From Aliiglaciecola lipolytica (lineage in GTDB: Bacteria > Pseudomonadota > Gammaproteobacteria > Enterobacterales > Alteromonadaceae), in the NCBI RefSeq assembly GCF_018860635.1, contig NZ_JAHKPT010000022.1, forward strand, positions 1 to 64,000: a stretch of 64,000 nucleotides of DNA, written 5' to 3'. Shown one piece after another: positions 8,227-17,578 of the stretch. Every line of letters starts with the position of its first letter. Within the stretch, counting starts at the first letter, position 1. Made by a program: the position numbers and the translations under genes. Under the pieces are notes generated by a model. The model was not told where the DNA came from. It searched no databases and saw only the letters and a program-made list of their open reading frames with translations.

Positions 8227-8256
8227 GGGGCAATTCCTTTTGAATTGCCCCTTTTT
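8227..8256 (+). terminator. Strong intrinsic terminator, between the XRE gene and speA
   Basis: Ten-base perfect arms (8227-8236 and 8242-8251) close on a 5-base loop and are followed by five T. It is 80 bases past the XRE stop and 30 bases before the speA start. It either ends the upstream operon or acts as an attenuator in the speA leader. Confidence 0.9.
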
Positions 8257-8286
8257 ACAAATATTGGCAAACCTCGGAGCAAATAA

Positions 8287-10209
8287 ATGAGCAAACCCGA
8301 TAACTGGACAATTGAAGACGCAGAGAAGTTGTACGGCGTTAAGCGCTGGAGTAGCGGCTATTTTGAGATTGGTCCTAACGGAAATTTGCATGTTACCCCT
8401 GATGTAACGAATGCTGAAATGCGCATCGATTTCAAAGATGTTATTGAAGAGATCAAAGAAGAAGGAATTCAGTTTCCTGTTGTTCTTAGATTTCACGACA
8501 TTCTGCGGTCACAAGTTGCGTTGTTAAATGAAACTTTCATCAAAACCATCAAAGATTTTGGTTATCGCGGAGAGTATCGCGGTGTTTATCCTGTGAAAGT
8601 TAACCAAATGCGCGAAGTGGTGGAAGAGATTGTCGATGCGGGTAATAAATATGCTTACGGCTTAGAAGCAGGTTCTAAAGCTGAACTACTGACGGTTCTA
8701 GCCTACAACACCAACCAAGACTCACTAACCATTTTAAATGGTTATAAAGATGAGGAGTTTATGCGTTTGTCATTAATGGCGCGTAAACTTGGACGCAAAA
8801 TAATTGTCGTCATTGAAAAGTATTCTGAGCTTTTGTTGTTAGTCAAACTGGCCAAAGAATTAGACATTGAGCCGATTATTGGCCTGCGCTCGAAAATGAC
8901 CGTGAAAGGTCAAGGCAAGTGGGAAGGTTCTGGTGGTGATCGGGCTAAATTTGGCCTCACCAATACCGAGATTATTCAAGCGGCTCGTTATCTTGAAGCT
9001 CAAGGCATGGGGCAGTGTTTTAAACTACTGCATTTCCATATTGGTAGTCAGTTGACGGATATTCGCGCCGTTAAAGACGCCATCAGCGAAGGTGCGATGA
9101 TCTACTCCGAATTACACCATATGGGCTTTCAGCTCGATTATGTTGATGTTGGTGGTGGACTTGGTATTGATTACGACGGCAGTAAATCTACCAATGATTC
9201 ATCTCGCAACTACACCATTGCTGAATATGTAGCAGACGTTGTGTTTGGTATGAAGGAAGTTTGTGATCTTGAACAAGTGCCTCACCCAACTTTAGTAACC
9301 GAGAGTGGTAGAGCTATCACCGCTCATCACAGTTGTGTTGTGGCAGAAATTGTTGGTGAAATTCGCTCTAACAGTGCGGAAATGGAAACTGATTTCGAAG
9401 AGCACGAGCATATTTTAGTTACCAATATGCGAGACCAAATTCGTTTATTGTCAACCCAAGATAACTTACAAGAAATTTTCAACGATGCTTCTCAATACAA
9501 AGAGCAAGCGGTATCTGCGTTTAAACTGAGAGTTATTAGCTTTGAAGAGTTAGCGAAAATCGAAACCCTTTATTGGCAAATTATGGTTAATTTGCAAGAG
9601 CGTTTGCAAAATGCTGATTTTATTCCTGAAGAGATGCAAGAGCTTGATTACAACTTATCATCGCAATATTTGTGTAACTTCTCGGTATTCCAATCAGCTG
9701 CTGATACATGGGCGATTGATCAAGTATTACCGATTGTGCCGCTTTCTAGAATGAATGAGCGACCAAATGTAAACTGTTCGCTGGTGGATATAACCTGTGA
9801 CAGTGACGGTAAAATTGACCAATTTGTATTGGGTAAAGGTATTTCAGATGTATTGCCTATGCACAAACTGAACAAAAACGAAGACTACTATTTAGGTATG
9901 TTCCTCACCGGAGCGTACCAAGATGTAATGGGTGACATGCACAATTTGTTTGGTCGTTTGAATGAAGTGCATATCTTCAGTCATGATGATGACCCTCTCG
10001 ATTTTTATATCGAAGAAGTTGTCACCGGATCGTCTGTAGATAATGTGTTATCTATCATGCAATACAACCCAAGCTTTATGGCGCAATCCGTTAAAAAATT
10101 GATTGATGCTAAAATTGCCGAAGGTGAAATTAAGCCTAGAGAAGGCGTTAAGTGGACGGATTTTTACGAAAATTGTTTGAAAGGTTATACCTACCTAAAA
10201 ACCTCGTAA
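8287..10209 (+). CDS. speA: Biosynthetic arginine decarboxylase
   Basis: The 640-residue PLP enzyme converts arginine to agmatine, the first step of the agmatine route to putrescine. It follows E. coli SpeA (about 632-658 aa) throughout: the PVKVNQMREVV stretch carries the PLP lysine, HIGSQ and VDVGGGLGIDYDG are phosphate-binding loops of the alanine-racemase-like barrel, and VNCSLVDITCDSDGKID carries the second-subunit active-site Cys. The ATG has CGGAGC seven bases upstream. It is a single gene here with no speB adjacent, so agmatine must be processed elsewhere. The leader holds a terminator hairpin. Confidence 0.97.
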   Translation: MSKPDNWTIEDAEKLYGVKRWSSGYFEIGPNGNLHVTPDVTNAEMRIDFKDVIEEIKEEGIQFPVVLRFHDILRSQVALLNETFIKTIKDFGYRGEYRGVYPVKVNQMREVVEEIVDAGNKYAYGLEAGSKAELLTVLAYNTNQDSLTILNGYKDEEFMRLSLMARKLGRKIIVVIEKYSELLLLVKLAKELDIEPIIGLRSKMTVKGQGKWEGSGGDRAKFGLTNTEIIQAARYLEAQGMGQCFKLLHFHIGSQLTDIRAVKDAISEGAMIYSELHHMGFQLDYVDVGGGLGIDYDGSKSTNDSSRNYTIAEYVADVVFGMKEVCDLEQVPHPTLVTESGRAITAHHSCVVAEIVGEIRSNSAEMETDFEEHEHILVTNMRDQIRLLSTQDNLQEIFNDASQYKEQAVSAFKLRVISFEELAKIETLYWQIMVNLQERLQNADFIPEEMQELDYNLSSQYLCNFSVFQSAADTWAIDQVLPIVPLSRMNERPNVNCSLVDITCDSDGKIDQFVLGKGISDVLPMHKLNKNEDYYLGMFLTGAYQDVMGDMHNLFGRLNEVHIFSHDDDPLDFYIEEVVTGSSVDNVLSIMQYNPSFMAQSVKKLIDAKIAEGEIKPREGVKWTDFYENCLKGYTYLKTS

Positions 10210-10214
10210 TTGAA

Positions 10215-10244
10215 ATCTAGGTGGTGTATTTGCATCACCTAGAT
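10215..10244 (+). terminator. Hairpin after speA
   Basis: ATCTAGGTG (10215-10223) pairs with CACCTAGAT (10236-10244) six bases past the speA stop. No T tract follows, so it is a 3' stabilising hairpin or a Rho-assisted end. Confidence 0.5.
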
Positions 10245-10350
10245 GATCCCATTTCTGAAATGCTTTTACTGCAGATAGTGATTTACTCAATTCACTGCAT
10301 TAAAGGTTTTTGCAATTGTCAGCGCATGTCAGTAAAGCGCTAAGCTGCGG

Positions 10351-11514
10351 TTAGCCCCCAGTTTGTTTTGCCAATTGCAGTTTTTGAGTTTCTTCATAAG
10401 ATTCAAAATAAGCCTGCCAGAATTTTGCAGTAAAACTATTGATAAGATTTGATTCGGCATTCATCAGCATCGCGTAACCTACTTTCTGATCTGGTGCAAA
10501 AGACACGTCCGCGCGATAGCCCTTCACCCAACCACCATGATAGTTTAATTTGTGGCCTTTAAAGTCGTAAATCCGCCAACCTAAGCCATAATGGGCATCT
10601 TTCAAGAACCGTCGCCAATCTCGTCTGCGTAACTCTCGTGTTGTTTTGATTTTTTCTGAGGTGACCGTATCAACTATTTCTGGGGGAATAACCTCTGGAT
10701 ATTCTCCTAACATTGCGCGCACCCAAATCGCCATGTCTTCAATACTGGCGTTTACTCCCGCTGCTGGACCATAACGATAATAATCATCTTGAACTTTGGT
10801 TTCTCGCCATTTCGAGCGGGTGATTGCCACATGGGGTTTTGCCCATTTTGGTGAGCTTTGTAAACCTTGTCTTCCTGTACTGGCGTGCGGCATTTTTAAT
10901 GGTTTAAAAATGCTCTCGCTTAATTCTTTACCATAACTACTTTTATGGTTGATGTAATAATCTTCAAGTACGCCAAATAATGCATTTTGATAGGTGTAAC
11001 ATTTGCCTGGAGAACACAAGGGCTCTAATTTCGCTAACTGTCCTAGAACACGTTTTAACGAGTAATTCGCTTCAATTAAATTGTCGTAAGCATTGGGGAT
11101 ATATCCACTGGACTGGCTTAACAAATGTCCAAGGGTTATCGGATTGGGATCTAACCGATTAAAGCCGTATTCGGGCACAATCTCTAGTATCGGTGTTTGC
11201 CACGTAAACTGTTTTTCTGCGACTTTTTTGGCCATTAACACACCGGCGAATGTTTTCGACACAGAGGCCAATCTAAACACAGTATCGGTATCAATTTTTT
11301 GACCAAAATTTTCAGTCAAACCATAACTAATCACCTTAGCCGGTTCGCCTTTACGAATAAAAACAAGAATATAACCAGGCACATTGTGCTTCATAGCTTG
11401 TGCTTGGGTTTTGGAGGCAAAGTCGTAAAGCCAGCTATCTTCTTCAGCGAAGGCCGGCGGGCAGACAATTATTGTCAACCAGAAAAGGACAATTAACGTT
11501 AAACATCTCATCAT
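10351..11514 (-). CDS. Exported beta-lactamase-family serine hydrolase
   Basis: The protein is 387 residues from the ATG at 11514, which gives a normal signal peptide ending at AFA; an upstream TTG at 11547 is possible. The class C/penicillin-binding fold is complete: SVSK (about residues 84-87) with nucleophile Ser and general-base Lys, YQN (175-177), and HGG (about 326-328). Such proteins are DD-peptidases, esterases or D-amino-acid hydrolases; the substrate cannot be predicted. The protein is predicted to be periplasmic. The two Cys at about 167 and 172 could form a disulphide near the active site. The gene is divergent from the alkylation-repair genes. Confidence 0.85.
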   Translation of the reverse strand: MMRCLTLIVLFWLTIIVCPPAFAEEDSWLYDFASKTQAQAMKHNVPGYILVFIRKGEPAKVISYGLTENFGQKIDTDTVFRLASVSKTFAGVLMAKKVAEKQFTWQTPILEIVPEYGFNRLDPNPITLGHLLSQSSGYIPNAYDNLIEANYSLKRVLGQLAKLEPLCSPGKCYTYQNALFGVLEDYYINHKSSYGKELSESIFKPLKMPHASTGRQGLQSSPKWAKPHVAITRSKWRETKVQDDYYRYGPAAGVNASIEDMAIWVRAMLGEYPEVIPPEIVDTVTSEKIKTTRELRRRDWRRFLKDAHYGLGWRIYDFKGHKLNYHGGWVKGYRADVSFAPDQKVGYAMLMNAESNLINSFTAKFWQAYFESYEETQKLQLAKQTGG

Positions 11515-11661
11515 GACAAGGATACTAGTTGAAGGTGGCTGAAACAACAGGGAAATGAATTCACTCTAATAAGGGACTAATTTCATATCACTTCCGTTTT
11601 CAGCGCGTTTTATTGATCTTTTGCGGTTAAACTTGCTCTAAGTTGGCTAAAAGTAACCTTT

Positions 11662-13041
11662 ATGAATACCAAGCAAATATACCAACAGGCGCGCAAATCC
11701 CGTGACCCTCGATTTGACGGACAGTTTTATGTGGCAGTGAAAAGCACGGGCATATTTTGTCGGCCAATTTGTCCTGCGCCTTCACCAAAAGAACAAAATG
11801 TCGAATATTATGAACTGGCACCTTTGGCAATTCAGGCGGGCTTTCGTCCGTGTTTACGTTGCCGCCCTGATAGTGCACCGGGTTCTTTTGCTTGGAAGGG
11901 CACCACTACTACACTCGAGCGGGGCATCAAATTACTGCGTGCTCACCCCGAGTTAAATGTTGAGGATATTTGTGAAAAATTGGGTGTCAGCGATCGCTAT
12001 CTGCGTGATTTGTTTCAAAAGAAGCTGGGAATATCACCTAAAAAGTTTCGTTTGTTTGACCAGCTATTGATGGCTAAAAATTTATTACACAACAGCACAT
12101 TATCGATTGACGATATAGCTATCGCCAGCGGCTTCACTAGTGCCCGTCGGTTACAAGCTAACCTGCAATCCAACTTGCAACTCACGCCGACTCAGATTCG
12201 TAAGAGCGCAGCCAGAAAAATCACCTCGCCCCACGGTAGTGAGCAGGGAATGAAGTCAGCCTCATTACACATTCAGTTGGCGTATCGAGCCCCTTACAAC
12301 TGGCCGCATTTACGTGACTTTTTAAAACTACGGGCGATTGCTGAGATAGAAACCGTGACTGAAAATAGTTATAGCAAAGGATTCACCTATGGCAATGCGC
12401 TAGGGCATTTTACTGCTACTTTAAACGCTACCAAGAATTGTTTTGACGTGTCGCTCAGCATCAATGATTTGAGTTGTTTTCAAGCTGTGGTAATGCAAAT
12501 CCGGCGTTTATTGGATTTGGATTGCGATCCGCATATCATTCACACGAGTTTGCAGGCCACCGGGCTACCCCATGACATTATTGTTCCAGGAATTCGAATT
12601 CCTGGTGTATGGAGTGGTTTTGAGGCTGCTTGTCGAGCCATTTTAGGGCAACAAATTTCAGTTAAAGCCGCGGTCAATCTGGTTTCTCAATTAGCTCATG
12701 AACTTGGCGGAAGTTATCAGCAGCAACGACTTTTTCCTTCCCCTGAGGCTATTGCCGAGTCAGATTTGAGCTTTCTTAAAATCCCTGACAAACGCCGACA
12801 GTGTTTACGGGATCTTGCCAAGTTCCAGGTTCAAAATGGGCTGTTAAGTGACTGGCAAAGTATCAAAGGAATTGGCCCTTGGACGGTGGCTTATGCCAAT
12901 ATGCGCGGGCTTTCCAATCCGGATATCTGGTTAGATTCTGATTTGGTGATCAAAAAGCAAATTCAACAACACCTTTTAAATCCCGATGCAGCGGCTCCAT
13001 GGAGGAGCTATCTTACTTTTCAATTGTGGAGCATGGCATGA
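11662..13041 (+). CDS. Ada-AlkA fusion: methylation sensor/regulator and 3-methyladenine DNA glycosylase
   Basis: The 459-residue protein has four parts: an Ada-type zinc domain with Cys 33, 37, 64 and 67 (Cys33 corresponds to the Ada methyl-phosphotriester acceptor); an AraC helix-turn-helix (about 85-185); an AlkA N-terminal domain (about 200-310); and the HhH-GPD glycosylase domain with IKGIGPWTV (401-409) and catalytic Asp427 in the SDLVIK motif. It should sense methyl phosphotriesters, activate transcription and excise alkylated purines. Its stop overlaps the start of the ogt-like gene (ATGA), so repair of base and O6 damage is coupled. Confidence 0.93.
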   Translation: MNTKQIYQQARKSRDPRFDGQFYVAVKSTGIFCRPICPAPSPKEQNVEYYELAPLAIQAGFRPCLRCRPDSAPGSFAWKGTTTTLERGIKLLRAHPELNVEDICEKLGVSDRYLRDLFQKKLGISPKKFRLFDQLLMAKNLLHNSTLSIDDIAIASGFTSARRLQANLQSNLQLTPTQIRKSAARKITSPHGSEQGMKSASLHIQLAYRAPYNWPHLRDFLKLRAIAEIETVTENSYSKGFTYGNALGHFTATLNATKNCFDVSLSINDLSCFQAVVMQIRRLLDLDCDPHIIHTSLQATGLPHDIIVPGIRIPGVWSGFEAACRAILGQQISVKAAVNLVSQLAHELGGSYQQQRLFPSPEAIAESDLSFLKIPDKRRQCLRDLAKFQVQNGLLSDWQSIKGIGPWTVAYANMRGLSNPDIWLDSDLVIKKQIQQHLLNPDAAAPWRSYLTFQLWSMA

Positions 13042-13511
13042 CGCATAGCAGTGATTTATTTTATAGTTATCTCGAAACGCCCATAGGGCAAATAGAAGTT
13101 TGTGCAAATAGTCAGTGTATTGTTTCTATATTTTTTTCAGAATCTCAACAAGACATTTATCAAGGCAACCCCATAACGGAAGAGGCTGTAACTCAATTGA
13201 ATGCCTATTTCGAAGGTAAGTTAACCCGTTTTCAATTACCTTTGGGTGCTGTAGGTACTGACTTTCAGCGCCAAGTTTGGCAGGCATTAGCAAATATTCC
13301 TTTTGGTGCGACATGCAGTTATGCTGATATAGCCAATCAATTACACAACCCCAAAGCCGTTAGAGCTGTAGGGGCGGCAAATGGCAAAAACCCACTTTCT
13401 ATCGTTGTTCCTTGTCATCGAGTGATTGGCAAAAATGGCACACTTACCGGTTACGCCGGCGGATTAGAACGTAAGTCATGGCTATTAGAATTTGAACAAA
13501 AAGGTCAATAA
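13038..13511 (+). CDS. ogt: Methylated-DNA-protein-cysteine S-methyltransferase
   Basis: The protein is 157 residues from the ATG at 13038, which overlaps the stop of the Ada-AlkA gene by ATGA and has GGAG six bases upstream. It transfers the methyl group from O6-methylguanine or O4-methylthymine to its own cysteine. The active-site PCHRVIG (Cys at about residue 126) and the DNA-binding helix SYADIANQLHNPKAVRAVG are present. The longer frame from 12999 would overlap the upstream gene without a ribosome-binding site. It has no Ada N-terminal domain; that sits in the upstream partner, so together they rebuild the Ada functions plus AlkA. Confidence 0.95.
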   Translation: MTHSSDLFYSYLETPIGQIEVCANSQCIVSIFFSESQQDIYQGNPITEEAVTQLNAYFEGKLTRFQLPLGAVGTDFQRQVWQALANIPFGATCSYADIANQLHNPKAVRAVGAANGKNPLSIVVPCHRVIGKNGTLTGYAGGLERKSWLLEFEQKGQ

Positions 13512-13556
13512 CTCCTACTTGTTATTAAATCGGAGTGAGCAAAGGTAAATGATGTA

Positions 13557-14435
13557 ATGAGATTAAAAGACGTATTCGAATTGGTGATGTTAGGTGCAAT
13601 TTGGGGATCATCCTTTTTGTACATGCGTTCTGCCACACCAGAGTTTGGTGCTTTTGCCCTTGTCGCAGTGCGCACAGGAATTGCCGCCTTGTGTTTATTA
13701 CCACTGCTATTTCTTCGTAAAAAGGTCTCAGTTGTTAGGCAGTATTGGCGTCCCATTTTATTTGTAGGATTAGTTAACACTGCCATCCCTTTTGTTATGT
13801 TTAGTTACAGTACCGTGTTATTGGGGGCTGGCATGGCCTCTATTCTGAATGCTACCGCCCCAATGTTTGGCGCTATTGTTGCCTTTTTGTGGTTGAAGGA
13901 ACGACTAACAGGCTTGTCGGTTTTTGGCCTATTTATTGGCTTTAGTGGCGTGGTTGTGATCAGTTTGGTTCGTACTGGAATTGACTTACATTTGTCTGTG
14001 TTACCTATTTTGGCGGCGCTAGGCTCAACATTCGCTTACGGAATTGCTGCTTGTTACACCAAAAAACATCTTACCGGAATCAACACTCTTGCCATAGCAA
14101 CTGGCAGTCAAGTCTTTGCTACGCTTGCTTTAATTCCCTTTGCCGTAATGCTTTGGCCGCAACAAATGCCATCATTTGATGCGTGGGTGCAAGTGATAGT
14201 GCTAGGTGTCGTTTGCACCGGTTTTGCCTATATTTTGTATTTCCGGTTAATTGCTAATGTGGGTGCATCCAAAGCCATTACCGTTGCGTATTTGGTGCCA
14301 GTATTTGGGGTGTTATGGGGCGTGTTATTTTTACAAGAAATGCTAACTCTAGGCATGTTGTTGGGCGCAGGATTAATTCTATTCGGAGTGAGCCTCACAA
14401 CAGGTGTGATTAAGTTTAGACTCAAACTCGCCTAG
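13557..14435 (+). CDS. EamA/DMT-family transporter
   Basis: The 292-residue protein has ten hydrophobic segments in two EamA repeats of five. The start of repeat 1 is ELVMLGAIWGSSFLYMRSA, and repeat 2 includes GFAYILYFRLIANVGASKA and the VPVFGVLWGVLFLQE signature. The drug/metabolite transporter superfamily exports amino acids, metabolites or drugs; the substrate is not predictable. The gene is downstream of ogt on the same strand (45 bases), but a link to DNA repair is unlikely. Confidence 0.9.
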   Translation: MRLKDVFELVMLGAIWGSSFLYMRSATPEFGAFALVAVRTGIAALCLLPLLFLRKKVSVVRQYWRPILFVGLVNTAIPFVMFSYSTVLLGAGMASILNATAPMFGAIVAFLWLKERLTGLSVFGLFIGFSGVVVISLVRTGIDLHLSVLPILAALGSTFAYGIAACYTKKHLTGINTLAIATGSQVFATLALIPFAVMLWPQQMPSFDAWVQVIVLGVVCTGFAYILYFRLIANVGASKAITVAYLVPVFGVLWGVLFLQEMLTLGMLLGAGLILFGVSLTTGVIKFRLKLA

Positions 14436-14469
14436 CAATATACAAGCAGGTAGCAAGTGGAACTACTTA

Positions 14470-15927
14470 CTACTCTGATTTTGATAATTGCATTCTGACA
14501 ATGTTACGACCGTCTCGTTTGGCCTGATACAAAGCATCGTCTGCATAACCTAACACTTCGGTTAGAGGGCGCAGCGTGTCGGTGTGTGATACGCCAAAGC
14601 TAGCCGTTACTTGAACTGCAGCTGAGCCGGTGGAAGCGGTCATATTCGACATGCTTTCACGTAACTTTTGTGCCACTTCGTAGGCTTGCTCAGGACTTGT
14701 GTCTGGCAACAACAGTACAAACTCTTCACCACCCCAGCGACCTACAACATCACCGTGTCGTAACTGATTACTTAACATATTTGAGATTTGACGAAGTACA
14801 TTGTCACCCGCGTTGTGGCCGTGGGTGTCATTTACCGCTTTGAAGTGATCAATGTCAATCAGAATCACCCCTACTTGCAGTCCTTTATCCATCATTTCAG
14901 CAAAGCGTAATTCGACTTTATTACGATTCGGCAAACGTGTAAGAGGATCGGTCTGGAAGTTTTTCTGCATGTCTTGCTTAAAATAATACAGCAGGTGATA
15001 AATCAGCATAAATAATACAAATATAATCACCAACAACGTGACAACACTAATGATAAAACTACGGCTAATTTCAGTTTGTCTTGCTTCCAAAGGCGTCAGC
15101 AAATACATAGTCCAGCCGAAAGGCTCAACTTTCACTTCCGCAATGAGCGCATCTACACCGGAGGTTTTAACTAACAAATTATTCAGTGAACCATCGGGTA
15201 ATTTGCTGATGTCTAGCGTTTTATACCAATCTAAACTTTCAAGGGTTTTAAATGTGGCATTCTCAACGATTAAATTAGGATCTGAAGAAAGTGCGATATT
15301 ATTGTCTTGGTCCACAAAAATAAAATCGTAGCCATATTCGCGTTTGTACTGATCAAAAATTTCCACGAAACTGTCGAGGCTTTTACTGATCCCAAAAAAG
15401 CCGAGAAAGTTATCATCACCGTCATACACTTTTAAATCGATATAAAAATGTGGATCTTGCCATTGACCAATATCAGCTATAGCGTCATTAGGAGCAGCTT
15501 TGTAGCGAAAATACCAATCCACTTTGTCTTCGACTAATGCCAGTTTTGTCTTGTCTGAGTTGTATTGCATACGGCTGCTTTCACTGGCAATAAAAAACTC
15601 CATATCAAACTCGCTTTCGAGTCTTGTGAGCATAGAAAACATTGCTTCTTCATCAATGTCTTTGTCTTTCATTAAATCTTTGAGTTCTTTGGCTTTGGCT
15701 AATGTTTCGGATACATGAAGGGGTTCAAGAAGCTGATCAATAATTAAAGTAATGGCAGGAGAAATGGATTGCTGTTGAGCTCGGCTTTGCTCAGCAACAA
15801 TTTTTGACGCTGTAAAATGAACAAGGGTTACTATTGAAATAACCACTACGGCAAACAAAATTAAAATACTACGATGTAAAGTTCGAAAGGCGTTCAAAGA
15901 AATCCAATTTCCATTCATTAATTTCAA
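14470..15927 (-). CDS. Membrane diguanylate cyclase with periplasmic Cache-type sensor
   Basis: The 485-residue protein has a transmembrane helix at about 19-41, a periplasmic dCache-like sensor (about 45-285), a second helix at about 290-312 and a C-terminal GGDEF domain. The catalytic loop is RWGGEEF and the metal site IDIDHFKAVND is intact, so it should make cyclic di-GMP from two GTP. I do not see the RxxD inhibitory site at the usual position five residues before GGEEF, so feedback inhibition may be absent. The ligand of the sensor is unknown. The gene is divergent from glmU. Confidence 0.9.
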   Translation of the reverse strand: MKLMNGNWISLNAFRTLHRSILILFAVVVISIVTLVHFTASKIVAEQSRAQQQSISPAITLIIDQLLEPLHVSETLAKAKELKDLMKDKDIDEEAMFSMLTRLESEFDMEFFIASESSRMQYNSDKTKLALVEDKVDWYFRYKAAPNDAIADIGQWQDPHFYIDLKVYDGDDNFLGFFGISKSLDSFVEIFDQYKREYGYDFIFVDQDNNIALSSDPNLIVENATFKTLESLDWYKTLDISKLPDGSLNNLLVKTSGVDALIAEVKVEPFGWTMYLLTPLEARQTEISRSFIISVVTLLVIIFVLFMLIYHLLYYFKQDMQKNFQTDPLTRLPNRNKVELRFAEMMDKGLQVGVILIDIDHFKAVNDTHGHNAGDNVLRQISNMLSNQLRHGDVVGRWGGEEFVLLLPDTSPEQAYEVAQKLRESMSNMTASTGSAAVQVTASFGVSHTDTLRPLTEVLGYADDALYQAKRDGRNIVRMQLSKSE

Positions 15928-16079
15928 GACATCATCTTAACGATAAGCGTCCAATACTTCTACGGATAAAATCCGCACAGGTTTTAGCCAAACAAATAAT
16001 ATATGCTTTGTGTGATATTACTAGACCTTTTAGTGAGCTTAGTTAGAATAAATAGAATTTTATGATTTAAGGATACTCA

Positions 16080-17441
16080 ATGACGTTTTCAGTAGTTGTA
16101 CTTGCAGCGGGCAAAGGCACGCGCATGAAGTCTAAATTACCCAAAGTACTTCACCCCATTGCCGATAAACCTATGGTGCAACATATTATCGATACTGTGA
16201 ACACGCTGGGCGCTGAAAGCATTCATTTAATTTATGGCCATGGTGGCGAGCAACTGCAATCGGCATTGGCGCATAATCAACTCAATTGGTGTTTACAATC
16301 AGAGCAATTGGGTACTGGCCATGCGGTTCAGCAAGCGGTTCCTCATATTAAAGATGACGAAGACGTTTTGATCTTGGTGGGTGATGCGCCTTTAATTAAA
16401 GCGCAGACATTGCAGCAACTAATTGATGTTAAACAACAATCAGATCTAGCACTGTTGACCGTTGAATTGGATGACCCCACAGGAATGGGACGTATTATTC
16501 GAGATGGTGAAAATGTGACCGCCATCGTAGAACATAAAGATGCCACAGATGCTCAACGTCAAATAAAAGAAATTAATACCGGCATGATGATCATGGGCGG
16601 CGCTGACCTGAAACGTTGGTTATCAGCGCTAAACAGTGATAACGCACAAGGTGAGTTTTATCTCACAGACGTCATCGAGATGGCTGCAAACGAAGGTAAA
16701 GTGATTAAAGCATCACACCCCACGAGTTCGGTGGAAGTTGAAGGGATTAATAATCGCAAGCAATTAGCGATGATAGAACGTGCTTATCAGCTAGAAAATG
16801 CCGAAAACTTGCTGATGGAAGGTTTGTATATTTTAGATCCTCATCGTTTTGATCTGCGTGGTAAATTATCATTTGGCATAGATTGCAGCATTGACGTTAA
16901 TGTTATCGTTAAAGGCAAAGTGGAGTTAGGCAATAATGTAAAAATTGGTCCTAATTGCATTTTGATTGACTGCCAAATCGGCGATGATTCGGTAATAGAA
17001 GCGAACTCTATAATTGAGCAAGCTGAATTGCATAGTGGCTGCAGTGTTGGTCCATATGCTCGACTCAGACCAGGGGCTGTAATGCATGATAAGTCTAAGG
17101 TTGGTAATTTCGTAGAAATGAAAAAAACCGTATTAGGCAAAGGTTCTAAAGCCAACCACCTAACCTATTTAGGCGATACGCTGGTTGGAGAAGGAGCCAA
17201 TATTGGTGCGGGCACCATTACTTGTAATTATGACGGTGTGAATAAATCCAAAACTATTATTGGAGACGGCGCGTTTATTGGCTCTAATAGTGCGCTAGTC
17301 GCGCCAGTGACGATCGGGAAAATGGCCACAGTAGGCGCTGGTTCAACGGTAAATACTAATGTCGATGATCACGAATTGGCGGTTGCTCGGAGCAAACAGC
17401 GAAATATACAAGGTTGGAAACGACCGACCAAAAAGACTTGA
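16080..17441 (+). CDS. glmU: Bifunctional UDP-GlcNAc pyrophosphorylase / GlcN-1-P acetyltransferase
   Basis: The 453-residue protein (E. coli 456) has an N-terminal uridylyltransferase domain with [17 protein letters not shown] (residues 8-24) and a C-terminal left-handed beta-helix of hexapeptide repeats (about 250-450) with the acetyl-CoA site. It catalyses the last two steps to UDP-N-acetylglucosamine for peptidoglycan and LPS. Its ATG follows a TTAAGGA sequence. glmS, which makes its precursor upstream in the pathway, lies 2.2 kb downstream on the same strand, separated by an HDOD gene and a DeoR regulator. Confidence 0.98.
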   Translation: MTFSVVVLAAGKGTRMKSKLPKVLHPIADKPMVQHIIDTVNTLGAESIHLIYGHGGEQLQSALAHNQLNWCLQSEQLGTGHAVQQAVPHIKDDEDVLILVGDAPLIKAQTLQQLIDVKQQSDLALLTVELDDPTGMGRIIRDGENVTAIVEHKDATDAQRQIKEINTGMMIMGGADLKRWLSALNSDNAQGEFYLTDVIEMAANEGKVIKASHPTSSVEVEGINNRKQLAMIERAYQLENAENLLMEGLYILDPHRFDLRGKLSFGIDCSIDVNVIVKGKVELGNNVKIGPNCILIDCQIGDDSVIEANSIIEQAELHSGCSVGPYARLRPGAVMHDKSKVGNFVEMKKTVLGKGSKANHLTYLGDTLVGEGANIGAGTITCNYDGVNKSKTIIGDGAFIGSNSALVAPVTIGKMATVGAGSTVNTNVDDHELAVARSKQRNIQGWKRPTKKT

Positions 17442-17578
17442 AAGAATAGGTAACAGGATTCTAGCGACAATTTTTATCTTTAAGTTTTTGCTAACTAATA
17501 TTAGATAGAAATTGATTCAGGTTGTTATCGTGTATTTCAATAGGCCTTAAACAAAATTACTGGTTTGCAAATTCGAAT

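Noticed and set aside
8158-8496. 112-codon minus-strand frame across the speA start
   Set aside because: It overlaps the terminator and the speA coding start; it is a shadow frame.
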